A stretch of DNA of 7,747 nt, taken from assembly GCA_903853735.1 (NCBI GenBank), contig CAINUH010000486.1, forward strand, positions 1 to 7,747, read 5' to 3'. The notes beneath the pieces are model-generated. The model was not told the DNA's origin, searched no databases, and was given only the letters and a program-made list of their open reading frames with translations. Made by a program: the position numbers and the translations under genes. Positions 1 to 5,917 of this stretch are shown in pieces; the first letter of the stretch is position 1, and each line of letters opens with the position of its first letter. Source of the stretch: an uncultured Desulfomonile sp. (lineage in GTDB: Bacteria > Desulfobacterota > Desulfomonilia > Desulfomonilales > Desulfomonilaceae).

Positions 1-1
1 C

Positions 2-217
2 ATTACCAAGGATTTTATTTCAGCATTGCTTTCTTTGGTTTTGATAGGACTGCTTTTTGTTTTTGCCGGGGCCAGCATCTTCGCTCAGACCTCGGCATCC
101 AGTGAGGAATCTTTGTCGCCGACCACGGTTACCCGCAACGTCGGCAATGCTATGGATAGGAACTCTGCCGACATAATTGAGGCCATTCGGTCCCGCGAAG
201 CTGAGATAACGTTCTAA
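2..217 (+). CDS. Small secreted protein, 3' part only
   Basis: The reading frame is open from the window's left edge to a TAA at 215-217, giving at least 71 residues. Its start therefore probably lies outside the window. A TTG at 26 could serve as a start, but the AAGGA before it (8-12) is 13 bases away, which is poor spacing. The visible N-terminal part is a hydrophobic stretch (ALLSLVLIGLLFVFAGAS) ending in IFA-Q, a plausible signal peptidase I site. This leaves a mature peptide of about 45 residues that is rich in Ser, Thr and Glu and has no Cys. I recognise no family. It is probably a small exported or periplasmic protein. Its 3' end converges on the polyferredoxin gene, 97 bases away. 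Confidence 0.5.
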   Translation: MTKDFISALLSLVLIGLLFVFAGASIFAQTSASSEESLSPTTVTRNVGNAMDRNSADIIEAIRSREAEITF

Positions 218-314
218 AGGATTTCGGCGTTCTTGGCGCCCCCGCGAATTTCAAGCCGTGAATATTGTCTACGGGAATGAGAATCTCCCCAGAGGCCCTC
301 ATGGTCGTTCCACA

Positions 315-1943
315 TCAGTGGGAATGGGAATCCAGACCGGGAATGTCGAATGTTTCCGGGGCTAACTCATCCTGTGAGTTATCTTTGGACCTGAACACGA
401 AACCAAATTCGTCGGCCTTTTCAATGTAAGAGCCATCCGTAAGTCTTATCTGCCCGATAATATTAATTCGAATGGCAGAGGTCCCTTCAACCGGGCACTT
501 CGACTCACACCAACCACACCCGGTACACCTGTTGGCAATCACAAATGGCGCAGCGTTCCGGCGTCCTGCCACAGACTGAAAAGAAATTGCATTGTAAGGG
601 CACACCTCATCACAGACCAGGCATTTCTTGTCCTGTTCCCACACGAGACAGTTTTCACGTGCAATCCAGGCAGTACCCACCTTGGCATGATTTTTTTCAA
701 TCAGGCTTAGGTCACGAATAGCACCAGTTGGACAAACCTTGCCGCAGGCATTGCAATCTACTGCACAGGCAGCCAGGCGAGGCAACATTACCGGGGTAAA
801 TAATCCTTCAAGCCCTGCTTTGAGCCAGACGGGCTGCAGCGTGTTTGTCGCACACGCTCTCATACACTCTCCGCAACGCACACATTTGGTCAAAAACTCA
901 GGCTCCGGCAGAGCGCCCGGCGGCCGGATCAACTCACCGTCTGTGAATGCTCTTTCCTTGTCCAGCGGCCGTGGCTGGTTAATGGATGTCTTCAACAATC
1001 CCGCAGTAATTAGGCCGGAAAAAAAGGACCATAGGATTCCCCGTCTTGTTGGATCGTAGGCTGATGAAAACAGTGAATCAGCCTTGCCGCTTGCTGAGAA
1101 AGAGATAGCACATTGAGGACAAATTTCCCGACATCGCAGACAGACTATGCACTCTGAATGAGCGGTTTGTCCTGGATTCTCGCCTATTGCCCCGGTAGGG
1201 CACGCGCGTATGCACTTACCGCAACTGTTACAGGAATCGTTAACCTTACGTCTCACTATCGGAGTCCGTGAACAAACAGCCAGTAGAGCGCCTGCCGGAC
1301 AGAGATTTCTGCACCAAAACCTCGGCTGAATTCGTGCCAGGGTTGCAATTCCCACCAGCATGACGAACACAAACACATTGGCGGCAAACACCTTCTGAGG
1401 AATTTGCAGGTAGGCCAACCACGGAAAGGTGACTGCTAACGGTGATGCAAGGTTAAGCAAAGAGTCGCCTGCCAGTAAAAGAACAGGTATTATAACCAGA
1501 CCGTAGAATCGGGTGATGAGTGACAGAGGGGAAGCAACAAATATGAGTGAGACGCCTGCAAGGCACCCAGCCAGAATACCGATTAGAATCCAATACTTCC
1601 AGTTTCGGTACGATGACGTGGCCTCGTAGGAGTTTTTTTGCACAGATCGGCGACGCTTTGAAACCACTGGCACTTGAAGCATGTCGAGGGTTGTCCCCAT
1701 CGGACAAATGTGCCCGCAGAAAAACCTTCCGAGAAAAAGGGCCGCTAGAATTACAACGACACTCGGTAAGAGATAGACTGACACTTCCCGGCCTGCAATC
1801 ATCGTCCCGACGCCGATGAGAGGATCCAGGCGCAAGAAAAAATCCACGGGCAAACCCTGAGGTAAAGGGTATGAAGCAAGAATGAGCAAACCGAGGAAGA
1901 TGGCCAAGGCGGCAGCTTGGGAGAATCTTTGGAGTCGCCTCAC
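315..1943 (-). CDS. NapH-NapG-like fused membrane polyferredoxin (4Fe-4S)
   Basis: This 542-residue protein probably passes electrons between the quinone pool or membrane and an exported redox partner. Residues 1-225 resemble NapH/CcoG-type membrane ferredoxins: about five membrane segments (near 8-25, 57-72, 117-137, 145-166, 186-203) and two Cys-x3-Cys-Pro loops (C76/C80 in FCGHICP, C211/C215 in WCRNLCP). Two classical 4Fe-4S motifs follow (C238-C248 and C265-C275). A second hydrophobic segment at 300-320, preceded by TRRG, resembles a NapG N-terminus. After it come four more cluster motifs (C354-C364, C397-C404, C441-C448, C473-C483), including the NapG-like CLVCDEVCP. The tail ends SHSH. 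The start is a GTG overlapping the DUF362 stop (GTGA), which implies translational coupling; its own Shine-Dalgarno (GGGG, 11 bases upstream) is weak. No nap nitrate reductase gene is in the window, so the true partner is unknown. The fusion architecture is seen directly; the role is inferred. Confidence 0.88.
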   Translation of the reverse strand: MRRLQRFSQAAALAIFLGLLILASYPLPQGLPVDFFLRLDPLIGVGTMIAGREVSVYLLPSVVVILAALFLGRFFCGHICPMGTTLDMLQVPVVSKRRRSVQKNSYEATSSYRNWKYWILIGILAGCLAGVSLIFVASPLSLITRFYGLVIIPVLLLAGDSLLNLASPLAVTFPWLAYLQIPQKVFAANVFVFVMLVGIATLARIQPRFWCRNLCPAGALLAVCSRTPIVRRKVNDSCNSCGKCIRACPTGAIGENPGQTAHSECIVCLRCREICPQCAISFSASGKADSLFSSAYDPTRRGILWSFFSGLITAGLLKTSINQPRPLDKERAFTDGELIRPPGALPEPEFLTKCVRCGECMRACATNTLQPVWLKAGLEGLFTPVMLPRLAACAVDCNACGKVCPTGAIRDLSLIEKNHAKVGTAWIARENCLVWEQDKKCLVCDEVCPYNAISFQSVAGRRNAAPFVIANRCTGCGWCESKCPVEGTSAIRINIIGQIRLTDGSYIEKADEFGFVFRSKDNSQDELAPETFDIPGLDSHSH

Positions 1944-2887
1944 GTGCCGGATTTCCCCACATTCAGTATATTCATGTTGTTGAGATCAAGCCTGCCCAGA
2001 CCGCGCTCTGCAGCAACGCGAATATGCCGGACCTGGTTTGGTTCAATCTTTCGGTCATACCATGTGCCCAAGGCCACCATTTGGGCGTCGGCGGCAACCA
2101 TGTCGGTGGATGCTACGACCAGGTTGAGCGGGATGACCTTTCCCGGACCGCCGGGCCCGCCCGTGCTAAGGATTCGTGTCCCGTCCACTACTACAAGATG
2201 AGGTTTGAGCACGGAGACCATATCCACTATGGCATCATGAAGATTGTAACGACCGTGGAAGGACAACCGGTCATGAATAAGGCCCATCATTCCCTTCATT
2301 GATAGGCTCACGCCGGATGATGAATGGGATTTCCCCACAGGGACCGCTATCAGGACGTCGGCATCCAGTGCATCGGCCACTGCCTGCATGGATTTCAACT
2401 GCAGTCCATTGGATACCTTGACCTCTCTGAAAAATCTCTTATTCTGAACCACGTTCACGCTGGTGTTCGGGATATCTTTAAGATGGCTCGGAATTAGAGA
2501 CAGCTTGAGACAGTCCTGCGGAGAATTCAGCACATTGTCCAGGACGGATATTCGCGAAGCGCCTGCTTCAATGCACATACGTGCAACTTCTCGTACAACG
2601 ATGGGGTCGGTGTTGGAAGCGCGTTCCGGCCCACTTGCAAAACTCATGTTCGGCTTTATGACAACCTTATTGCCCTGCTTTACGAACCGCTTCATTCCTC
2701 CCAGTGCTTCCACAGCGGCACGGGTAATGGCTCCCGCATCTTGACCGTGCGATATGACCACGTCTGGAAATCCTTGGCCCATTGCGTTTCCGGCGTTCAA
2801 AATAGCCCCCGGTCCCCCCGCTGCCACCGCGGCCGTCGTCAGTAGACTGGTCTTCAAGAATTCTCGTCGGTCAGCCAATTTTGTCAT
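1940..2887 (-). CDS. Tat-exported DUF362 domain protein
   Basis: With the ATG at 2887 this is a 315-residue protein. A twin-arginine signal begins at once (DRREFLKTSLL, residues 6-16), followed by an Ala/Gly-rich hydrophobic stretch to about residue 37, so a folded, probably cofactor-bearing protein is exported. The body carries DUF362 features: a VIKPN segment (76-80), a PVGKSH...SMKGMMG region (183-202) and VVDGTRILSTGGPGGPG (233-249). The biochemical role of this family is not settled, although members often sit beside iron-sulfur proteins, as here. The frame stays open upstream to 2992, but a promoter-like sequence lies inside that extension (2933-2961). A GAGAGG (2899-2904) is 11 bases before the ATG at 2887 and only 2 before another ATG at 2896, so 2887 is preferred. 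Its stop overlaps the downstream polyferredoxin start. Confidence 0.85.
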   Translation of the reverse strand: MTKLADRREFLKTSLLTTAAVAAGGPGAILNAGNAMGQGFPDVVISHGQDAGAITRAAVEALGGMKRFVKQGNKVVIKPNMSFASGPERASNTDPIVVREVARMCIEAGASRISVLDNVLNSPQDCLKLSLIPSHLKDIPNTSVNVVQNKRFFREVKVSNGLQLKSMQAVADALDADVLIAVPVGKSHSSSGVSLSMKGMMGLIHDRLSFHGRYNLHDAIVDMVSVLKPHLVVVDGTRILSTGGPGGPGKVIPLNLVVASTDMVAADAQMVALGTWYDRKIEPNQVRHIRVAAERGLGRLDLNNMNILNVGKSGT

Positions 2888-2898
2888 GTCACGCATGT

Positions 2899-2904
2899 CC
2901 TCTC
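2899..2904 (-). promoter_or_regulatory. Ribosome binding site of the DUF362 gene
   Basis: GAGAGG on the minus strand. It is 11 bases from the ATG at 2887 and 2 bases from the ATG at 2896. It favours 2887, although the spacing is at the long end of the usual range. Confidence 0.5.
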
Positions 2905-2932
2905 TTATCAGTTTTCTTTGGCCACAGTCCTC

Positions 2933-2961
2933 ATTAAAATCACTCCCCGTTTCAAAGTCAA
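2933..2961 (-). promoter_or_regulatory. Sigma-70-like promoter for the DUF362-polyferredoxin unit
   Basis: On the minus strand, TTGACT (2956-2961) and TTTAAT (2933-2938) are separated by exactly 17 bases; each box matches the consensus at 5 of 6 positions. Transcription would begin near 2926, leaving a short leader before the Shine-Dalgarno at 2899-2904. The position, just upstream of the preferred start and inside the longer open frame, supports the shorter protein. Confidence 0.6.
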
Positions 2962-3196
2962 TATCGCTGAATCCTAAACAGAAAGACAGCAAAACGAAAT
3001 CTCTGAAATAAGAGCGCTCGGCTCCTACTGTGATTTCCCTTTACAGGACTATGAAATGAGGCTGCGGGGTTTTCTTTGTTTCACTGCCACGATCATCGCA
3101 GTTTTGGAGGGACCGTAACCCCATCTTTTCTTGGCGGCTGCAGAGGGGGTGTTGAGGTGACACAACATAGCGTCGCTGGAATCAAATAAAAATAAG

Positions 3197-3227
3197 TTGA
3201 CATAATGATAAGTTATCACTATTTAAT
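3197..3227 (+). promoter_or_regulatory. Probable promoter of the lemA-like gene
   Basis: A perfect TTGACA at 3197-3202 is followed after 19 bases by TTTAAT (3222-3227), in a strongly AT-rich stretch. The spacing is longer than the ideal 17, so the exact -10 box is uncertain; other AT-rich hexamers nearby could serve. It lies about 55 bases before the start codon of the divergent lemA-like gene. Confidence 0.45.
3206..3218. repeat. 13-base palindrome in the promoter spacer (operator candidate)
   Basis: TGATAA and TTATCA flank a single central G, forming a perfect dyad. It lies wholly between the candidate -35 and -10 boxes of the lemA-like gene, a position where a dimeric repressor or a MerR-like activator could act. 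Binding is inferred from position and symmetry only. Confidence 0.45.
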
Positions 3228-3280
3228 AATTATATTTACGTGGTTAGTTGATTTGAGTTTGTTATTACTAAGGTTACACA

Positions 3281-3955
3281 GTGATGACTGAGGTCAAAAA
3301 TAGCAAGGCCGCAATATCTATCAAGTTCCTCAGTTCGCGGAATTCCGGGATCGGCGCTTCGATGCGTCAGGCCGAATCTTATGAACGGAAAAGTTTAGTG
3401 AGTTCTACGCGGCTAATTGAGTTGTGTTTTTCGTTTGTGGTGGCTTTTCTTGTTCTTGCCATGGTCTCGTTTTTTTTCTTGCGGCCCACACTCAAGGACG
3501 TCAGGTCCGAGGTCCAAGCAGAATGGCAAGATTTTTTACGCGCGGTGAGAGATCGCAACGATCTTCTCCCTGGCCTTATAGAGTCCATAAGAGGCTTTGA
3601 ACCGAGTCACTGCAAGTTGTCTGAAAAGTTGTTCGAAGCACGGTCCATTTCAAATCGAACCGGCGATCCCGACGCAATTGTGTCCGCAGTCGATGACATT
3701 GATCAGTCCCTCAAGAGGATTGAAAAACTTGCCCGCTCTAACCCTGACCTTATGCGTTATCCCCCGTTCGCCGCCCAGTGGGAAAAGGTAAGCAAAACCA
3801 GTCGGAAAATTGCCTTCACGAGGATGGCATACCGCAGTAGCAGTCGGCTATATAATCGTCTTCTCGCATCGTTTCCTCAAAATCTGTTCACCTCTATTTC
3901 CGGATTTGTTCCTGTAAATAGCTATCCACCGGTGGGACCGATTGAAGACGATTAG
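3281..3955 (+). CDS. Divergent LemA-family membrane protein
   Basis: This 224-residue protein has one membrane segment (about 46-68) and a long helical, presumably extracytoplasmic, domain. LemA-type landmarks appear in order: Q79-x-E-W-Q-D-F, then DRNDLLPGLIESIRGF (91-106), corresponding to the usual R-x-DLIPNLV-x-x-VKGY; F118-E-A-R; NPDLM (154-158); and near the end Y184...LYNRLLASFPQNLFTSISGF (190-209), matching the YN...FP.N...GF tail. The family's precise function is unsettled. The 45-residue Ser/Lys-rich stretch before the membrane segment is unusually long for LemA. The start is GTG at 3281 (AAGG 7 bases upstream); ATG at 3284 or ATG at 3362 are alternatives, the last giving a more typical N-terminus. 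No TPM-domain partner, common beside lemA, is present. It has its own AT-rich promoter and converges on the SH3 lipoprotein gene. Confidence 0.75.
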   Translation: MMTEVKNSKAAISIKFLSSRNSGIGASMRQAESYERKSLVSSTRLIELCFSFVVAFLVLAMVSFFFLRPTLKDVRSEVQAEWQDFLRAVRDRNDLLPGLIESIRGFEPSHCKLSEKLFEARSISNRTGDPDAIVSAVDDIDQSLKRIEKLARSNPDLMRYPPFAAQWEKVSKTSRKIAFTRMAYRSSSRLYNRLLASFPQNLFTSISGFVPVNSYPPVGPIEDD

Positions 3956-3962
3956 GAAATAA

Positions 3963-3979
3963 TGAGAGGGGCCTCCTCA
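3963..3979 (-). terminator. Hairpin between convergent genes, possible terminator
   Basis: TGAGAGG (3963-3969) pairs with CTCCTCA (3973-3979) across a 3-base loop, with one mismatch and one G-T pair. Read on the minus strand it is followed by TTATTTCC, so it could end the SH3 lipoprotein transcript. The T-run is imperfect, and on the plus strand there is none. Confidence 0.35.
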
Positions 3980-3994
3980 GGGCGCATCTTACAA

Positions 3995-5098
3995 TTAGTG
4001 GATTTCGGATGTATTGGGAATTTCCTCTTCGCTCACTTTCGTGAGGTTCCCTTTGACAAAGGCAAAACTGGCGAGCACGAGCTTATCTTTCTTTGAGGGG
4101 TGAAGGTAACGGACGCTAAATCCCGGCTTTCCTTCGAAGTGGTAATTGGTGATCGGGAGTATACCGCTCAGACGTAACTGCCAGGTTATTGAACGGCGCT
4201 TGAGCCTTGGAGACCAGTTCATCAGGTACAGCCTTGTATAGTCGCATCCAGGATCTTTTCCTATGGGCGCATACGCCACAACATAATTGTTCTTGGCTCC
4301 CAAATCCTGGTCATCGGTCACATTCACGCTCGTCCATGCCATCATTCGCATAAAAGGTACAGCACGGCCTATGTCTTCCGGGGGCGTGAGCTTGATGTTG
4401 TGGGTATAGAGGTAGCCTACCCGGCCATCTTCAATTTTTACTTTGTACCAAACATCTTTTTTCAGGTCTTCTGAAGTCTCGTCAACCGGAGACAAATCAG
4501 CCGCAGCCGGCTTTTCATTGCCCAACCGTCCTCTGGTCGGCGCCATCTCCCCTTGTGAGTACCTTCGCCCAGTCACAACTCTTTCATAGACTTCGAACTT
4601 TTTGCCTGGTGGAAGAATTTCAATTACTTCGTGTTCTCTGCCTGGACTCAGTCGAAAGTTAGCCTTCGTTTTGGTAACTCCTTCAGCCTGAGCCGGCATT
4701 CCTTCAATGGATTTTCTCAACTCATGGGTTCGATGGATTATGTCTTCCCCACCAATGACTTTCTGTTCAACATAGCCTTCTCTGCCGTCGCGGGTACGTA
4801 CCCTGTAATACTCACCCACCTTGTCAACGAGGTGTAGGGGTGTTTCCGCAGGGAGTTTGCGAATGACTTCTGAATTCGGATTAGCGGTATGATACAGAGA
4901 ACACGATCGGATCGTCATCCCATCTTGAGGAGCGAATGGATTTTTTTTCTTGAGGATTGTGCTCTGGGCAGTCTTCAGTAATTCTCGCTTTAGTGTATCA
5001 ACTTCTTGGCATCCCGCGATGAAGGGCAGACAGGCAGCCGATATGACGATCAGGTTCCAAAGCCTCTTGCAGCTCTTTTTGGTCTCACCGTGATTCAT
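3995..5098 (-). CDS. Lipoprotein with two bacterial SH3 domains
   Basis: This 367-residue protein begins with a basic segment (KKSCKRLWN), a hydrophobic core and a lipobox FIAGC with the acceptor Cys at residue 30, so it should be lipid-anchored. Residue +2 is Gln, not Asp, which would suit outer-membrane sorting in many Gram-negatives. Two SH3b-like modules follow. The first (about 62-114) has the pattern hydrophobic start, EVIRKLPAETPLHLV, then YYRVRTRDGREGYV. The second (about 142-238) has NFRLSPGREHEVIEILPPGKKFEV and WYKVKIEDGRVGYLY, interrupted by a roughly 40-residue Pro/Glu-rich insert. The last 130 residues form an unrecognised, probably beta-rich domain. SH3b domains often bind peptidoglycan or peptides, but the ligand here is unknown. 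The ATG at 5098 has GGAGG 8 bases upstream; the ATG at 5104 is only 2 bases from it and is rejected. It is transcribed alone. Confidence 0.8.
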   Translation of the reverse strand: MNHGETKKSCKRLWNLIVISAACLPFIAGCQEVDTLKRELLKTAQSTILKKKNPFAPQDGMTIRSCSLYHTANPNSEVIRKLPAETPLHLVDKVGEYYRVRTRDGREGYVEQKVIGGEDIIHRTHELRKSIEGMPAQAEGVTKTKANFRLSPGREHEVIEILPPGKKFEVYERVVTGRRYSQGEMAPTRGRLGNEKPAAADLSPVDETSEDLKKDVWYKVKIEDGRVGYLYTHNIKLTPPEDIGRAVPFMRMMAWTSVNVTDDQDLGAKNNYVVAYAPIGKDPGCDYTRLYLMNWSPRLKRRSITWQLRLSGILPITNYHFEGKPGFSVRYLHPSKKDKLVLASFAFVKGNLTKVSEEEIPNTSEIH

Positions 5099-5106
5099 AG
5101 GCATGG

Positions 5107-5111
5107 CCTCC
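5107..5111 (-). promoter_or_regulatory. Ribosome binding site of the SH3 lipoprotein gene
   Basis: GGAGG on the minus strand. It is 8 bases before the ATG at 5098 and only 2 before the upstream in-frame ATG at 5104, so it decides for the start at 5098. Confidence 0.7.
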
Positions 5112-5133
5112 GATGCGGCTTCTGAAGATTCAC

Positions 5134-5160
5134 CTTATATCTATTCACCGGAGAAATCAA
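5134..5160 (-). promoter_or_regulatory. Weak promoter candidate for the SH3 lipoprotein gene
   Basis: On the minus strand, TATAAG (5134-5139) is a good -10 match. TTGATT (5155-5160) is a partial -35, 15 bases away, which is shorter than ideal. The position, about 35 bases before the start codon, is right, but the match is moderate. Confidence 0.3.
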
Positions 5161-5226
5161 TACCCTCTGGATTTACTTTAGAAAAACGTTTGAGTGACAT
5201 GCATCGATCCAACGTTTTGTTGGCCC

Positions 5227-5254
5227 TTGACAGAATGGTCAGCCATGGTTTAGT
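5227..5254 (+). promoter_or_regulatory. Candidate promoter upstream of the tRNA pair
   Basis: A perfect TTGACA (5227-5232) is followed after 16 bases by TTTAGT (5249-5254), which matches the -10 box at 4 of 6 positions. It lies about 150 bases before tRNA-Lys, far for a tRNA promoter but the best plus-strand candidate seen. Confidence 0.25.
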
Positions 5255-5313
5255 TTAATCGGGAACTGCCGGTGAGGTGTGGGACTGGTTTGCCTTGCCC
5301 ACTAAAAAAGGAC

Positions 5314-5327
5314 TGAATTGAAATTCA
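5314..5327. repeat. 14-base palindrome upstream of tRNA-Lys
   Basis: TGAATT and AATTCA flank the 2-base centre GA, giving a perfect 6+2+6 dyad. AT-rich palindromes of this size can be operators, but they also occur by chance. No role is shown. Confidence 0.3.
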
Positions 5328-5412
5328 TGATCTCATAGGTGTATCAGGTTAGTAGACCAGGTGTCCGTGAAGCTGATTTCTGTGATTAAAGTTGTGTGCA
5401 GTTTCACGCAAA

Positions 5413-5488
5413 GGGCCGTTAACTCAGGAGGTAGAGTATCTGCCTTTTAAGCAGAGAGTCGCTGGTTCGAATCCAGCACGGCCCACCA
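5413..5488 (+). tRNA. tRNA-Lys (anticodon TTT)
   Basis: A 76-base tRNA whose cloverleaf closes fully. The acceptor GGGCCGT (5413-5419) pairs with ACGGCCC (5478-5484). The D arm is ACTC/GAGT. The anticodon stem TCTGC/GCAGA encloses the loop CTTTTAA with TTT at 5446-5448. The T arm GCTGG/CCAGC encloses TTCGAAT. The discriminator is A and the CCA end is encoded (5486-5488). It reads AAA and AAG lysine codons. It sits 77 bases before tRNA-Glu on the same strand, probably in one transcript. Confidence 0.97.
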
Positions 5489-5565
5489 GCATTATCATGT
5501 CTTTCAAGAATGCTGTTGTATCAGCGTTTGAAAGGCGGCCTTTGTGCGATTCAGATGACCGAGAC

Positions 5566-5643
<78 letters not shown>

Positions 5644-5669
5644 AAAAAGCCTTTCATTATAGGTTGTTA

Positions 5670-5686
5670 TTTTTGGACCCCAAAAA
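5670..5686. repeat. Hairpin just downstream of tRNA-Glu
   Basis: TTTTTGG (5670-5676) and CCAAAAA (5680-5686) form a perfect 7-bp stem with a 3-base loop. It could help end the tRNA transcript, but it is AT-rich and no T-run follows, so it is not a standard intrinsic terminator. Confidence 0.35.
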
Positions 5687-5708
5687 GGTAGATTCGAGCA
5701 ACGCCGAG

Positions 5709-5729
5709 TTTGCCCCCGCTTTGCCCCCG
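5709..5729. repeat. Tandem repeat of TTTGCCCCCG
   Basis: Two identical 10-base units, TTTGCCCCCG, at 5709-5718 and 5720-5729, separated by a single C (period 11), 66 bases past the end of tRNA-Glu. Read on the minus strand, one frame gives a Gly/Lys-rich tail (SENGGKAGANSALL) that stops at 5657, beside the tRNA. This may be a scrap of an old integrated element or a binding site; neither is proven. Confidence 0.4.
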
Positions 5730-5862
5730 TTTTCTGAAATTGGCTTAAAATGTGGGCTTGAACGACCCTGATGTTTTTGGCATGAAAGTCTCATTCTGAG
5801 CCTCTTTTAGGCACAAACTCCAAGCAGGAAATTTAATTCTCTCACCGTTGTCAGAAATTAGA

Positions 5863-5917
5863 ATCAGACGGTGGTCGTCCCCGCCGGCAAATTCAACGAT
5901 TGTGGGAGCCGTCTGAT
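5863..5917. repeat. 9-base inverted repeat around the relic's start
   Basis: ATCAGACGG (5863-5871) is repeated inverted and exactly as CCGTCTGAT (5909-5917). The right arm overlaps the ribosome-binding/start region of the RND-adaptor relic. Efflux operons are commonly controlled by TetR-type repressors at such dyads, but the 37-base spacing is wide for one dimer. It could be a remnant of control or chance. Confidence 0.35.

Larger units (their letters stand above)
2888..3280. other. Divergent intergenic region, DUF362 / lemA-like
   Basis: These 393 bases separate two divergent genes. They hold the leader and promoter of the DUF362 gene (2888-2961) on one side and an AT-rich promoter region (about 3180-3250) with a palindrome on the other. 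The middle (about 3000-3170) shows no convincing gene. A 20-codon frame with a weak Shine-Dalgarno starts at 3056 and stops at 3116-3118, but nothing supports its expression. Confidence 0.6.
5099..5412. other. Intergenic region between the lipoprotein gene and the tRNA pair
   Basis: These 314 bases contain the lipoprotein leader and promoter candidate, a plus-strand promoter candidate (5227-5254) and a 14-base palindrome (5314-5327). A 5-bp hairpin (CCAAC/GTTGG, 5209-5223) also occurs. I see no coding sequence. A promoter for the tRNA pair must lie here or be read through from the left. Confidence 0.5.

Noticed and set aside
1453..1962. Minus-strand open frame of 169 codons overlapping the polyferredoxin gene in another frame
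   Set aside because: Its composition is unlike a natural protein, and it overlaps the membrane-spanning coding region of the real gene.
3056..3118. Short frame MRLRGFLCFTATIIAVLEGP with an AGGA upstream, looking like a signal peptide
   Set aside because: Only 20 codons before TAA; the frame after the stop gives 13 more codons without recognisable motifs. Too little to call a gene or a relic.
5489..5565. AAAGG-CGG-CCTTT hairpin in the spacer between the two tRNAs
   Set aside because: The stem is only 5 bp with no T-run; more likely an incidental fold or processing context than a terminator.
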